From JBQCHF01 sp051953655 (GTDB taxonomy: Bacteria > Actinomycetota > Actinomycetes > Motilibacterales > Motilibacteraceae): a stretch of DNA of 64,000 bases. The translations under genes and the position numbers were made by a program. The DNA lies in contig JBQCIO010000106.1 in the NCBI GenBank assembly GCA_051953655.1, forward strand, positions 22,076 through 86,075, written 5' to 3'. The notes beneath the pieces were generated by a model. It ran no database searches and was not told the DNA's origin. It was given only the letters and a program-made list of their open reading frames with translations. Positions 44,853 through 54,100 of this stretch are shown piece by piece (positions within the stretch are counted from its first letter, which is position 1; each line of letters opens with the position of its first letter).

Positions 44853-46204
44853 GAGCTCTTCTTCTCCTGAGTCTCCCCGACCCTGCTCACGAGGGCCGGC
44901 ACGGCGGAGTCCAGCGGCACGGCTTCCTGCTCGCCGGACGCGAGGTCCTTGACCTGGGCGTTGCCGCCCTCGAGATCTCGCTCGCCGAGCACGAGCGCGA
45001 ACCGGGCGCCGCTGCGGTCAGCCGCCTTCATCGCCCCCTTGAGCCCGCGGTCGCCGTAGGCGACGTCGACCCGCACGCCCGCGCGGCGCAGCTGCGCGGC
45101 CATCACGACCACCCGGTCCTTGGCCGCAGCGCCCAGCGGCACCAGGAAGACGTCGACGCGGCTCTGCTCCCCCACCGCCAGGCCCTCGGCCCGGCAGGCC
45201 AGCAGGGTGCGGTCGGTGCCCAGCCCGAAGCCGATGCCGGAGAGCGACTGACCGCCCAGCTCGGCCATCAGGCCGTCGTAGCGCCCGCCGCCGCCGATCC
45301 CGGACTGCGAGCCCAGGCCGTCGTGGACGAACTCGAAGGTGGTGCGGGTGTAGTAGTCCAGCCCCCGCACCATGCGCGGGTTGAGCACGTAGGCCACGCC
45401 GAGGGCGTCGAGGTGGGCACGCACCGCCGCGAAGTGCTCGGCGCATGCCTCGCACAGGTGATCGAGCATGAGGGGGGCGTCGGCGAGCTGGCGGCGCACG
45501 TCCTCGCGCTTGTCGTCGAGCACCCGCAGCGGGTTCAGCTCGGCGCGAGCGCGGGTGGCCTCGTCCAGGTCCAGCCCGCGCAGGAACTCCACCAGCAGCT
45601 CGCGGTAGGCCGGACGGCAGGCGGGGTCGCCGAGACTGGTGAGCTCGAGCCGGTAGCCGGTGAGGCCGAGGGAGCGGTAGCCCTCGTCGGCGATGGCGAC
45701 GACCTCGGCGTCCAGCGCCGGGTCGTCCACACCCACGGCCTCCACGCCGACCTGGTGGAACTGGCGGTACCGGCCGGCCTGCGGGCGCTCGGCGCGGAAC
45801 TGCGGGCCGGCGTACCAGAGCTTGACCGGCAGCTGGCCGCGGTCCAGCCCGTGCTCGATGACGCCGCGGATGACGCCGGCGGTGCCCTCCGGGCGCAGGG
45901 TGATGGACCGCCCGCCACGGTCCTCGAACGTGTACATCTCCTTGCTCACGACGTCGGTGCTCTCGCCGACGCCGCGCACGAACAGCCCGGTGTCCTCGAA
46001 CACCGGCAGCTCGGCGTAGCCGTAACCGGCCCGGCGGGCCGGGCCGGAGAGCGCCTCGCGCACCGCGAGGAACGCGGTGGACTCGGGCGGGAAGTACTCC
46101 GCGACGCCCTTGGGTGCGCGGAACTGCGCCGACTGGGTGTGCTGCTGGGGCTTGTCGACGCTCGGCGCAGCGGTCTGCTCCGGAGCGGTCGCCTGCTCGG
46201 TCAT
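44849..46204 (-). CDS. hisS: Histidyl-tRNA synthetase
   Basis: A 451-residue class II synthetase. The N-terminal extension is polar ([16 protein letters not shown]), and the core begins [15 protein letters not shown]. Motif 2 region: [36 protein letters not shown]. The histidine-binding loop is [12 protein letters not shown], and the C-terminal anticodon domain follows from about residue 355. The ATG at 46204 is chosen; a GTG two codons earlier (46210) overlaps the metallo-hydrolase stop and may be the coupled start. It is operonic with the metallo-hydrolase and aspS. Confidence 0.97.
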   Translation of the reverse strand: MTEQATAPEQTAAPSVDKPQQHTQSAQFRAPKGVAEYFPPESTAFLAVREALSGPARRAGYGYAELPVFEDTGLFVRGVGESTDVVSKEMYTFEDRGGRSITLRPEGTAGVIRGVIEHGLDRGQLPVKLWYAGPQFRAERPQAGRYRQFHQVGVEAVGVDDPALDAEVVAIADEGYRSLGLTGYRLELTSLGDPACRPAYRELLVEFLRGLDLDEATRARAELNPLRVLDDKREDVRRQLADAPLMLDHLCEACAEHFAAVRAHLDALGVAYVLNPRMVRGLDYYTRTTFEFVHDGLGSQSGIGGGGRYDGLMAELGGQSLSGIGFGLGTDRTLLACRAEGLAVGEQSRVDVFLVPLGAAAKDRVVVMAAQLRRAGVRVDVAYGDRGLKGAMKAADRSGARFALVLGERDLEGGNAQVKDLASGEQEAVPLDSAVPALVSRVGETQEKKSS

Positions 46205-46206
46205 GC

Positions 46207-46923
46207 TCACAGTCCTCGGGTGGGAGCGGCCGGGGCGCCCTCCCCCTCCTGCAGCTCGCGCAGGAACGGGTTGGTGGCGCGCTCGCGGCCGATGGTGGTC
46301 CGGTCGCCGTGGCCGGGCAGGACGAGGACGTCGTCGGGCAGCGGCAGGACCTTGGTGGCCAGGCTGCGCAGCATCGTCGCGGTGTCCCCGCCCGGCAGGT
46401 CGGTGCGTCCGATGCTGCCCGCGAACAGGACGTCGCCGGAGAAGCACAGCTGGCTGGCCTCGTCCGCGCTCGCCTGCTCGCCCGGCAGCCGGAACATCAC
46501 CGACCCCCTGGTATGGCCGGGGGCGTGGTCGACGGTGATCTCCAGCCCGGCCAGGTGCAGCACCGCGCCGTCGTCCATGCTGCGGACGTCGTCGGGCTCG
46601 CTCCAGGTGAGCTGGCCCATCATCGCCTGCAGCTGCGGGCCCATGCCCTTGGCCGGGTCCGCAAGCAGCTCGGCGTCGTCGGGGTGGATGAAGGCCGGCA
46701 CGTCGCGGGCGCCGCAGACCGGGGTGACCGAGAAGGTGTGGTCGAGGTGCCCGTGGGTGAGCAGCACGGCCACCGGGCGCAGCCGGTGCTCGGCCAGCAC
46801 CGCGTCCAGCTGCGGGACGACCTCGATGCCGGGGTCGACGACCACGCACTCCTCACCGGCACCGGGAGCGACGACGTAGCAGTTCGTGCCGAACGCTCTG
46901 GCGGGGAACCCGGCGACGAGCAC
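46207..46923 (-). CDS. Metallo-beta-lactamase-fold hydrolase (glyoxalase II-like)
   Basis: A 238-residue hydrolase. The HxHxDH metal motif is in [11 protein letters not shown]; further ligands are the His in [10 protein letters not shown], Asp in [16 protein letters not shown] and His in [11 protein letters not shown]. The conserved start [18 protein letters not shown] is placed at the GTG at 46923 with GCGAGG upstream; a longer frame would include a Pro-rich, unconserved leader. It is linked to hisS and the exported cyclophilin in many actinobacteria. Its substrate is not known. Confidence 0.9.
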   Translation of the reverse strand: MLVAGFPARAFGTNCYVVAPGAGEECVVVDPGIEVVPQLDAVLAEHRLRPVAVLLTHGHLDHTFSVTPVCGARDVPAFIHPDDAELLADPAKGMGPQLQAMMGQLTWSEPDDVRSMDDGAVLHLAGLEITVDHAPGHTRGSVMFRLPGEQASADEASQLCFSGDVLFAGSIGRTDLPGGDTATMLRSLATKVLPLPDDVLVLPGHGDRTTIGRERATNPFLRELQEGEGAPAAPTRGL

Positions 46924-46994
46924 GCGTACGACCTCGCTGTCCGTGACGGCCCGCCTGCGCTGGGGCGGCGGGGAAGGGGGCGACCGACCGTCCG

Positions 46995-47000
46995 AGCCTA
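46995..47000 (-). promoter_or_regulatory. -10 box of the metallo-hydrolase-hisS-aspS operon
   Basis: TAGGCT on the minus strand, in the short gap between two divergent genes. It would give a leader of about 65 bases. Confidence 0.4.
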
Positions 47001-47047
47001 CCGGCGCGGCGCGAGCCGGGGCGAACGAGAACGAGCCGCTGCGCACC

Positions 47048-47053
47048 TAGACT
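47048..47053 (+). promoter_or_regulatory. -10 box of the cyclophilin gene
   Basis: TAGACT preceded by CACC. The same CACCTAGACT string lies upstream of relA and of yajC. The leader carries the GAGGAGGGG ribosome site. Confidence 0.5.
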
Positions 47054-47101
47054 GCCCAGACCGGCGGCCGGGACCTGCCGGCGTGCGTCGAGGAGGGGTA
47101 C

Positions 47102-47899
47102 GTGGCGAGCAAGGACCGCGAGCGCGAGCTCGCGCGGGCCAAGTTCGAGCGCCAGCAGGCGCGCCGGGCCGAGCGGGCCCGCCGGCGGCGGCGCAACAAC
47201 ATCGTGGCCGCGGTGGCCGGCGTCGTCGTCGTCGCCCTGGTGGGCGTGGTCGTCTACGCCCTCAACCGCGGCTCGGACACCACCACCACCCCCGCGGCGG
47301 CCGGCTCCCCCTCGCCCAGCGCCGCCTCGTGCACCTTCACCGCGGGCGGCACCCCGGCCAAGGGAGGCAGCGCGCTGGGCCGCCCGGCCGACGGACCTGC
47401 CGGCAACGAGCCGGGCTACACGGCCACGCTGGACACGAATGTGGGAACCATCGCGTTCACCGCGCTCACCGACAAGGCGCCGTGCGCCACCCGCAGCTTC
47501 GCCTACCTGGCCGGCAAGAACTACTTCGACGGCACGCCCTGCCACCGCCTCACCACCAGCGGCATCTACGTGCTGCAGTGCGGCGACCCCAGCGGCACCG
47601 GCTCGGGCGGGCCCGGCTACAGCTTCGGTGACGAGAACCTGCCCACGGCCTCGGGCAGCACCGCGGTCTACAAGGCCGGCACGGTGGCGATGGCCAACAG
47701 CGGCCCGTCCACCAACGGGAGCCAGTTCTTCCTGGTCTACAAGGACAGTCCGCTCCCGCCCGACTACACGGTCTTCGGCACCATCACCCAGGGCCTCGAC
47801 GTCGTGACCAAGGTCGCGGCGGCAGGTGTCGCCGGGGGTGGCGGAGACGGGGCACCGCAGGACAAGGTGACCATCAAGACCGTGTCGATCTCCAAGTGA
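47102..47899 (+). CDS. Membrane-anchored extracytoplasmic cyclophilin-type peptidyl-prolyl isomerase
   Basis: A 265-residue protein. A basic, helical cytoplasmic N-terminus (ELARAKFERQQARRAERAR) leads into one membrane helix at residues 33-53. A Thr/Ser/Pro-rich spacer is followed by a cyclophilin domain from residue ~105. Active-site features: FDGTPCHRL (catalytic Arg), VAMANSGPSTNGSQFFLVY; the Trp position is Tyr (DYTVFG), usual in bacteria. It probably helps fold secreted proteins. GAGGAGGGG precedes the GTG start. It is divergent from the metallo-hydrolase operon. Confidence 0.93.
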   Translation: MASKDRERELARAKFERQQARRAERARRRRRNNIVAAVAGVVVVALVGVVVYALNRGSDTTTTPAAAGSPSPSAASCTFTAGGTPAKGGSALGRPADGPAGNEPGYTATLDTNVGTIAFTALTDKAPCATRSFAYLAGKNYFDGTPCHRLTTSGIYVLQCGDPSGTGSGGPGYSFGDENLPTASGSTAVYKAGTVAMANSGPSTNGSQFFLVYKDSPLPPDYTVFGTITQGLDVVTKVAAAGVAGGGGDGAPQDKVTIKTVSISK

Positions 47900-47925
47900 C
47901 GATCTCGAAGGCGTGAGGACGAGCG

Positions 47926-49155
47926 TTGAGCACTGACGAGTGGGGGCGGGTCGACGAGACCGGCGCCGTCTGGGTCCGCACTTCCGCCGGCGAGCGGTCG
48001 GTCGGCTCCTACCCGGGCGCCACGCCCGAGGAGGCGCTGGCCTACTTCGGCCGCAAGTACGACGAGCTGGCCGGGCAGGTCTCCCTGCTCGAGCAGCGGG
48101 TGCGGGGCACGGACCTGCCGGCCAAGGAGGCCACCGGGCTCATCGACAAGCTGCGCGCCGCCGTCACCGAGGCGCACGCGGTCGGCGACCTCGACGGCCT
48201 CGCCGCGCGCCTGGACGCGCTGCGCCCCATCGTCGCTGCCCGGCAGGCCGAGCAGGACACCGCCCGGAGCAAGGCGCGCGAGGCGGCCCGCGAGCGCAAG
48301 GAGGCCATCGTCGCCGAGGCCGAGCAGCTGGCCGAGTCCACCCAGTGGAAGTCGACCGGCGAGCGCCTGCGCGCGCTGCTGGACGAGTGGAAGGCCGCCC
48401 CGCGGCTGGACCGCAAGACCGACGACGAGCTGTGGAAGCGGTTCAGCGCCGCCCGCAACGGCTTCGACAAGAAGCGCCGGCACCACTTCGCCACGCTCGA
48501 CGCGCAGCGGGACGAGGCGAAGGCCAGCAAGGAGGCCATCGTCGCCGAGGCCGAGGAGCTGTCGACGTCGACCGAGTGGGGCGCCACCGCGTCGCGCTAC
48601 CGCGACCTGATGACCCGCTGGAAGGCGGCCGGCCGCGCCGGCAAGAGCGAGGAGGAGGCGCTGTGGCAGCGCTTCCGCGCCGCGCAGGACGTCTTCTTCG
48701 CCGCCCGCTCGGCCACGTTCGCCGAGCGCGACGGCGAGCAGGCCGAGAACCTCAAGGCCAAGGAGGCGCTGGTCGTCGAGGCCGAGGCGCTGCTGCCGGT
48801 CAGCGACCTGCGCGCGGCCCGCGCCGCGCTGCGCGGCATCCACGAGCGCTGGGAGGCCATCGGGCACGTCCCGCGCGACGCCCGCCCGCGGATCGAGGGC
48901 CGGTTGCGCGCCGTCGAGGACGCCGTCCGCCACGCCGAGGAGGCCGAGTGGCGACGCACCAACCCCGAGGCCCGCGCCCGCGCCGAGGCCACCGTGGCCC
49001 AGCTCGAGGACTCCATCGCCAAGCTGGAGCGGGACCGCGACACCGCCCGCGCCGCCGGCCAGGACCGCAAGGCCGCCGACGCCGAGGCGGCCATCGAGGC
49101 CCGACGCAGCTGGCTCGCCGAAGCCCAGAAGACCCTGGCCGAGTTCACCCGGTGA
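47926..49155 (+). CDS. DUF349 domain coiled-coil protein (TTG start)
   Basis: A 409-residue cytoplasmic protein with at least three DUF349 repeats. Each contains an AEAEXL helix and a W-containing helix: STQWKSTGERLRALLDEWKA, STEWGATASRYRDLMTRWKA and DLRAARAALRGIHERWEAIG. A long coiled coil closes it. The molecular role is not settled, although the family is near translation and stress genes in actinobacteria. The TTG at 47926 is used because GAGGA is spaced correctly and STDEWGRVDETGAVWV is the usual start. It lies 26 bp after the cyclophilin gene. Confidence 0.9.
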   Translation: MSTDEWGRVDETGAVWVRTSAGERSVGSYPGATPEEALAYFGRKYDELAGQVSLLEQRVRGTDLPAKEATGLIDKLRAAVTEAHAVGDLDGLAARLDALRPIVAARQAEQDTARSKAREAARERKEAIVAEAEQLAESTQWKSTGERLRALLDEWKAAPRLDRKTDDELWKRFSAARNGFDKKRRHHFATLDAQRDEAKASKEAIVAEAEELSTSTEWGATASRYRDLMTRWKAAGRAGKSEEEALWQRFRAAQDVFFAARSATFAERDGEQAENLKAKEALVVEAEALLPVSDLRAARAALRGIHERWEAIGHVPRDARPRIEGRLRAVEDAVRHAEEAEWRRTNPEARARAEATVAQLEDSIAKLERDRDTARAAGQDRKAADAEAAIEARRSWLAEAQKTLAEFTR

Positions 49156-49171
49156 CCCCGCCCCTCCCGCT

Positions 49172-49199
49172 GGTGATCATGCACAAGATGTAGATCACC
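49172..49199. other. Short inverted repeat downstream of the DUF349 gene
   Basis: GGTGATC (49172-49178) and GATCACC (49193-49199) frame a 14-base AT-richer loop. It lies 16 bases past the stop codon. A weak terminator or protein site; nothing else is seen in the 195-base gap. Confidence 0.35.
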
Positions 49200-49350
49200 T
49201 CGCCGGCACCGGCGTCCTCCGACGCTGCCCGCCTCCTCGAGGGAACCGATCGAGCCGCTGCGACGACGAAGGTAGGGACAGACCGACCTCCCTCAGGGGG
49301 GCACCGAGCAGCGGGCCCGAAGGTTGGACCCGCACGGAGCCGGGAGCGGC

Positions 49351-51516
49351 ATGACCCTTTTCACGCACGGACGTCCAGACCTCCGCCACGGCCGGGCAGG
49401 CCGGCGAGCCCGGCGGCGCGGGCTTCCCGCGGCGGTCGGCCTGGTCCCCGCCCTGGCCCTGACGCTGGTCGTCGCGCCACCGGCGGCCGGCGGCCGGCCA
49501 GCACCCGCGCACGCGGCGGCAGCGGTCCGCACCGAGCGGCTGGCCGGCCAGGACCGCTATGCCACGGCCGTCGCCGTCGCTCGACGCGCCTTCCCGGACG
49601 GGGCGTCCACCGCGGTGCTCGCCGGCGGCGAGAGCTTCCCCGACGCGCTGTCCGCGGCCCCGCTCGCCGTCGCGGTGCACGCCCCGGTCCTGCTCACCGC
49701 GCACGACCGGCTGCCCACCAGCACCCGGGACGAGCTCGAGCGGCTCGGTGTCTCCCGCGTTCTCGTCCTGGGCGGTCCGGGCGCGATCAGCCCGCAGGTG
49801 GCCGATCAGGTCGCCAGGCTGGCCACCGTGGAGCGGATCGGCGGGGCGGACCGGTACGCCACATCGCGGGACGTGGCCCGGCGCCTGGGCCAGGAGTCCG
49901 ACGTCGCACCGGCCGACGCCATCGTCGTCAGCGGCCGGGCCTTCCCGGACGGTCTGGTGGCCGGCGCCGCCGCCACGTCGCTGGCGGGCACCCCCGCGCC
50001 GGTGCTCCTGCTCGACCGGACGCTGTCCGCGGCGACGCTGCAGGTGCTCCGCGACCTCGGTGTGGGGCATGTCGACGTCGTCGGCGGGCCCGGCGTCGTG
50101 CCGGACGAGGTCCTGACCCAGCTGCGCTCGCTGGGCGTTGGCGTGCGACGCGTCGGCGGGGCGAACCGGCAGGAGACCGCGGCCGCCGTCGCCCGCTCCT
50201 TCCCGGGCCTCGCGAGCGGGTCCGGCGCCACGCTGGTCCGCCCGGACGGTTTCCCGGACGCCCTCGTGGCCGCGCCGTGGTCCGGCGTCCACCACGCCCC
50301 GGTGCTGCTGAGCGCCGGTTGGCCGTGGCTGGGCGCGCCGACGACGACGTACCTGCTGGACCGCAGCTCGGGCGCTCACCCGGTCACCCTGGTCAGCGCG
50401 ATCGGCGGCACGGTCGGTGTGAGCCGGACAGCGCTCTCCGGCGCGGCGGTCGCCGCGGGCGGGAGGCCTTCCGACGAGTACCGAGCCCGGCAGGCGCTGG
50501 CCCGCATGACGCTCGCCCAGCGCGCCGGCCAGACCCTGCTGGTGGGCCTGCCCGCCACCGGCGCCTCCACCGACGACCTCGCCCTGCTGCGCGCCCACCA
50601 CGTGGGATCGGTGTTCCTGCGCGGACGCAGCAGCGCAGGGGTCACGGCCACCCGCACCATCACCGACCGGATCCGCTCCGCCCTGGCCTCAGGTGCGCCG
50701 TCGGGTGTGGGCACCCTGCTGGCGACCGACCAGGAGGGCGGCGAGGTGCAGGTCCTCTCCGGCCCCGGCTTCTCCGACATGGCCACGGCGCAGGCGCAAG
50801 GGACCTGGTCGACGTCCTACCTGCGCAACGCGGCGAAGCTCTGGGCCGGTCAGCTCGCCTCAGCGGGCATCGACCTCAACCTCGCTCCCGTGCTCGGGGT
50901 CGTGCCGGCCTCGGTGGGCACCGCCAACGCCCCGCTGGGCCGCTACCACCGGCAGTTCGGTTCCGACCCGACGTCGGTCGCCGCGTCCGGCGCGGCCTTC
51001 GTGGCCGGCATGGCGGAGGGTGGGGTGGCCACGACGGCCAAGCACTTCCCCGGGCTGGGGCGGGTGGACGGCAACACCGACACCACCCTCGACGTGACCG
51101 ATCCGCTCACCACAGCCGACGACCCGTACCTGCAGCCGTTCCGCACCGCCGTCGACGACGGGGTGCCCGCGGTGATGATGGCCCTGGCCACCTACCCGCG
51201 CATCGACGCCCACCACATCGCCGCCTTCTCCCCCACCCTGATCGGCGTCGTGCTGCGCCGCGACCTCGGCTTCGAGCGCCTGGTGGTCTCCGACAGCCTG
51301 TCGGCGATTGCCGTGTCCCGGGTCCCGGTGGGTCAGCGCGCCATCGACCTTCTCCAGGCCGGCGGCGACCTCGCCCTGGTCACGTCCACCGCGCAGGGCG
51401 CCACCATGGCCAGCGCCCTCGTCGCCCGCGCCTCGAGCGACCCTGGCTTCGCCGCCCGTCTCGACGACGCCGCCCTGCACGTCCTCGTCGCCAAGGCCGG
51501 CGCCGGCCTGCTCTGA
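49351..51516 (+). CDS. Secreted CWB2-repeat/GH3 beta-N-acetylhexosaminidase-like protein
   Basis: A 721-residue exported protein. The basic N-terminus with an RRARRRG stretch and hydrophobic LVPALALTLVVA is a signal peptide ending near AHA. Three cell-wall-binding CWB2 repeats follow at about residues 52-370 (RLAGQDRYATA, RIGGADRYATS, RVGGANRQETA). The C-terminal GH3 domain has LVGLPATGASTDDLALLRAH, KHFPGLGRVDGNTD and VVSDSLSA, with the nucleophile Asp near residue 646. The NagZ catalytic His motif (DSH after KHFPG) is replaced by NTD, so the acid/base step may differ. The ATG at 49351 has GGGAG upstream. Likely acts on peptidoglycan or glycans at the cell surface. Confidence 0.9.
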   Translation: MTLFTHGRPDLRHGRAGRRARRRGLPAAVGLVPALALTLVVAPPAAGGRPAPAHAAAAVRTERLAGQDRYATAVAVARRAFPDGASTAVLAGGESFPDALSAAPLAVAVHAPVLLTAHDRLPTSTRDELERLGVSRVLVLGGPGAISPQVADQVARLATVERIGGADRYATSRDVARRLGQESDVAPADAIVVSGRAFPDGLVAGAAATSLAGTPAPVLLLDRTLSAATLQVLRDLGVGHVDVVGGPGVVPDEVLTQLRSLGVGVRRVGGANRQETAAAVARSFPGLASGSGATLVRPDGFPDALVAAPWSGVHHAPVLLSAGWPWLGAPTTTYLLDRSSGAHPVTLVSAIGGTVGVSRTALSGAAVAAGGRPSDEYRARQALARMTLAQRAGQTLLVGLPATGASTDDLALLRAHHVGSVFLRGRSSAGVTATRTITDRIRSALASGAPSGVGTLLATDQEGGEVQVLSGPGFSDMATAQAQGTWSTSYLRNAAKLWAGQLASAGIDLNLAPVLGVVPASVGTANAPLGRYHRQFGSDPTSVAASGAAFVAGMAEGGVATTAKHFPGLGRVDGNTDTTLDVTDPLTTADDPYLQPFRTAVDDGVPAVMMALATYPRIDAHHIAAFSPTLIGVVLRRDLGFERLVVSDSLSAIAVSRVPVGQRAIDLLQAGGDLALVTSTAQGATMASALVARASSDPGFAARLDDAALHVLVAKAGAGLL

Positions 51517-51563
51517 CCCCGCTCGGCACCGCAGGGTGACCGAGAGGGCACCGTCGACCCGCG

Positions 51564-51604
51564 AGGGCCCCTCCGCGCCGATCGCACGCGCGCGGAGGGG
51601 CCCT
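51564..51604. terminator. Strong bidirectional terminator
   Basis: AGGGCCCCTCCGCGC (51564-51578) and GCGCGGAGGGGCCCT (51590-51604) form a perfect 15-bp stem with an 11-base loop. It lies between the convergent CWB2-GH3 and M6 peptidase genes. Confidence 0.85.
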
Positions 51605-51625
51605 GGCCGTCACTGCGGCGGGGGA

Positions 51626-53842
51626 TCAGCCGCCCGCCTGCACCACGCTGTTCACGGTGAGCGTGTAGGACGCGGACTGCTGCACCTGCTCCGACGGGTC
51701 GTCGTAGGCGACCACGGCGACCACGGTCGGGTAGGACTTGAACTGCGCGAGGTCCGGGCCGGCCAGGCTGAACGAACGCCGGCCGTCGAAATCACGGACG
51801 AACGCCTTGCCCTTGGCCTCGTCGAGGCCGACCAGCCGGACGTCCCAGTTCGCGACCTCGATCGGGCGCACCTGGGTCCGGGACCGGAAGGCCGAGGCGT
51901 CGGAGCCGTCGGAGAGCGCCGTGCCGCCGACGGCCACATCGTCGACGTACCAGCCGCCGTCGTTGACCCCGCCGTCGCTGACGTAGCGGAACCCGAGCAG
52001 GACCTTCTGGCCGGCGTAGGCCGACAGGTCGAAGGTCTGCGTGACGAACGCGTCGGCGTCGCCGTTGAACGCCGGGCCCAGCGGCCCCTCGACGGTGTTG
52101 TCGTTGGCCAGAGCCGTGTAGGTCTTGCCGCCGTCGGTCGAGACCACGGTGTAGGCGTAGTCGTAGCCCTCCTCGGCGAGGTGGCGCTCCGTGTAGGTGA
52201 GCGTCGGGTCCGCCTGAGGCACCGTCACCTCGGCGATGGCGGTCGCGTCGCGGTTGGAGGAGTTGCCCGACCACAGCGTCGGGTCGCCCTCCCGCCCGGG
52301 GGCGTCGGTGACCGAGGACCACAGCAGCGGCTGCGCCGGCAGGGTCGCGGCGCCCTCGAAGGCGACCGACCGCAGCTGCTTGCCCGACAGGGTCGTCTGG
52401 TCCGCCGTCCGCAGCGACACGTAGTCCGCGCCGTTGGGAGCAGCGCCGGGCGCGGCGTACGCCTTGGGGTTGAGCAGGTTGAGCCGCTGGTCGAGGCTCG
52501 CGCTGCTCACCCGGGCCGTGTCGGTGTCACCCTTGGCCTTGCCGCCGTCGACAGCGTGGTCGAGCAGGTTCATCAGCTGGAAGTCGTGCACCACGTCGTA
52601 GACGTCGGTGCCCGGCGCGAACCTGTCGAGCTGGTCCTGCACGCCTTGCAGGCCCTGCGCCTCGCCGTCGCGGTGCAGCGCGGACATGAACTCCTGGCCG
52701 TAGCGGTCGTAGAGGAACAGCTGGAACGACCACGCGATGCCGTAGTCGGCCAGGATGCTCGCGTCATTGCCCTGGTCGCCCCACCTCGTGAGGCTGTTGG
52801 CCGGGCCGCCGCAGTCGCGCGGGTTGACGTTGTAGTCGGTCTTCACGGTGCCGAAGCCCTGGAAGCAGATGATGTGCGACTCGTTGCCCGGGTCGTACAC
52901 GGTCGCCGTCGGGTTGCCGTAGCCGACCAGGCTGATCGCGAAGTCCGAGAGGCCCTCGTTGATGAAGTTCACCTCGTCGGGGTCCTGGTAGGACTGCAGG
53001 AGGTGCTGGTACTCGTGCGCGAACGTGCCTTCGTAGAGCCGCGGCCGCGCCTGCCGCGAGGTGCACACGTCCTCGCTGGGCTCGTTCGGCGGGTTGGCGC
53101 CGGTGCGGTGCGCCCAGTCGAACGCGTCGATCGTCATGACGTTGCGGTCGGTGAGGTCGTTGAACTGGCTGGAGAAGAAGCCCGCGATGTAGGACGACGC
53201 CTCGGGGAAGTCGTAGTAGTTGTCGTCCCGGACGTTGTCGACCAGCGTGACGATCTTGTCGCCGGGCCCGGTGAAGTCGAGGACGCCGGCGTACGGCGAC
53301 GTGGACCCGTCGCGGTCCGGCGGGGTGCTGAAGGCCGCGGACTCCTTCGGGTACATGTTCGTGTCGAACTGGTCGGCCAGCGCCTGCGCCTGCTCGGTGG
53401 TGACCGTGGTCGTGCCGGGGACCTGCTCCCGGCAGTCGCCCGCCGGGAACGCCGTGTCGTTGGCCACCCACACCTCGATGTGGGTGCCGACCGCCTGGAG
53501 CGTGTAGTCCTTGAGGTACACCCGGCCGTTGTAGTCGTCCAGCGCCAGCCACGGGCGGACGGTCCCGACCTGCTCGGACGCCGTAGCCGCGGCCGTCAGC
53601 GACGAGCGCGCCGACGGCGAGGCGCTGGGGCCGGCCGTCGCGCCACCCTTGCCCTGCCGGAGCGCGGCCTGCAGCTTCTGGTCCAGCCCGAACTGCTTGC
53701 CCTGCGGCACCTCGCGGATGTCTGAAGCCCCCCGTGGGCCGGATGGTCGATGGCTGGCGGCGGTGGCTGCCGGAGGTGCGGCCGCGAGCGCGAGCAGGGT
53801 CCCTGCTGCGCCCAAGGCCGCCGTGAGCCGTATAGCTCGCAT
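51626..53842 (-). CDS. Secreted M6 (immune inhibitor A-type) metallopeptidase
   Basis: A 738-residue secreted zinc protease. The signal peptide is AALGAAGTLLALAAAPPAATAA, followed by a propeptide-like region to about residue 115. The zinc motif is HEYQHLLQSY near residue 277, with the downstream Glu in INEGLSDF. The later beta-rich part contains FDLSAYAGQKVLLGFRYVSDGG and NDGGWYVDDVAVGG, typical of InhA C-terminal domains. It could degrade host or environmental proteins; no specific substrate is known. It starts at an ATG preceded by AAGGGGA. It is convergent with the CWB2-GH3 gene. Confidence 0.93.
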   Translation of the reverse strand: MRAIRLTAALGAAGTLLALAAAPPAATAASHRPSGPRGASDIREVPQGKQFGLDQKLQAALRQGKGGATAGPSASPSARSSLTAAATASEQVGTVRPWLALDDYNGRVYLKDYTLQAVGTHIEVWVANDTAFPAGDCREQVPGTTTVTTEQAQALADQFDTNMYPKESAAFSTPPDRDGSTSPYAGVLDFTGPGDKIVTLVDNVRDDNYYDFPEASSYIAGFFSSQFNDLTDRNVMTIDAFDWAHRTGANPPNEPSEDVCTSRQARPRLYEGTFAHEYQHLLQSYQDPDEVNFINEGLSDFAISLVGYGNPTATVYDPGNESHIICFQGFGTVKTDYNVNPRDCGGPANSLTRWGDQGNDASILADYGIAWSFQLFLYDRYGQEFMSALHRDGEAQGLQGVQDQLDRFAPGTDVYDVVHDFQLMNLLDHAVDGGKAKGDTDTARVSSASLDQRLNLLNPKAYAAPGAAPNGADYVSLRTADQTTLSGKQLRSVAFEGAATLPAQPLLWSSVTDAPGREGDPTLWSGNSSNRDATAIAEVTVPQADPTLTYTERHLAEEGYDYAYTVVSTDGGKTYTALANDNTVEGPLGPAFNGDADAFVTQTFDLSAYAGQKVLLGFRYVSDGGVNDGGWYVDDVAVGGTALSDGSDASAFRSRTQVRPIEVANWDVRLVGLDEAKGKAFVRDFDGRRSFSLAGPDLAQFKSYPTVVAVVAYDDPSEQVQQSASYTLTVNSVVQAGG

Positions 53843-54100
53843 GCGTTAGTCCCCTTCCGCGTGCATCGCACGGGTCGCCATGATTGACGCCCTGTTGGCG
53901 CGCGATGGGCGGAAGCGTGCCTGACGGCTTTGACCTCGACAAGACTTGTTCTTGACGCCCGCATGGGCTAGGTGTGGCCCCCGGAAGCTCTTGCCGTGAA
54001 TGGGGGGAGCTGTCCACAGGACGGCGGAATGCCTTGCCAGCGTCCACAGAACGCCGTGAGAGACGCCGAGGCGGACTCTGGACGGGCGCAGGCTCAGGCC

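Noticed and set aside
54010..54052. TGTCCACA-like DnaA boxes (also near 27411 and 39584)
   Set aside because: Isolated, degenerate copies without clustering, AT-rich DNA or dnaA/dnaN neighbours; not an origin.
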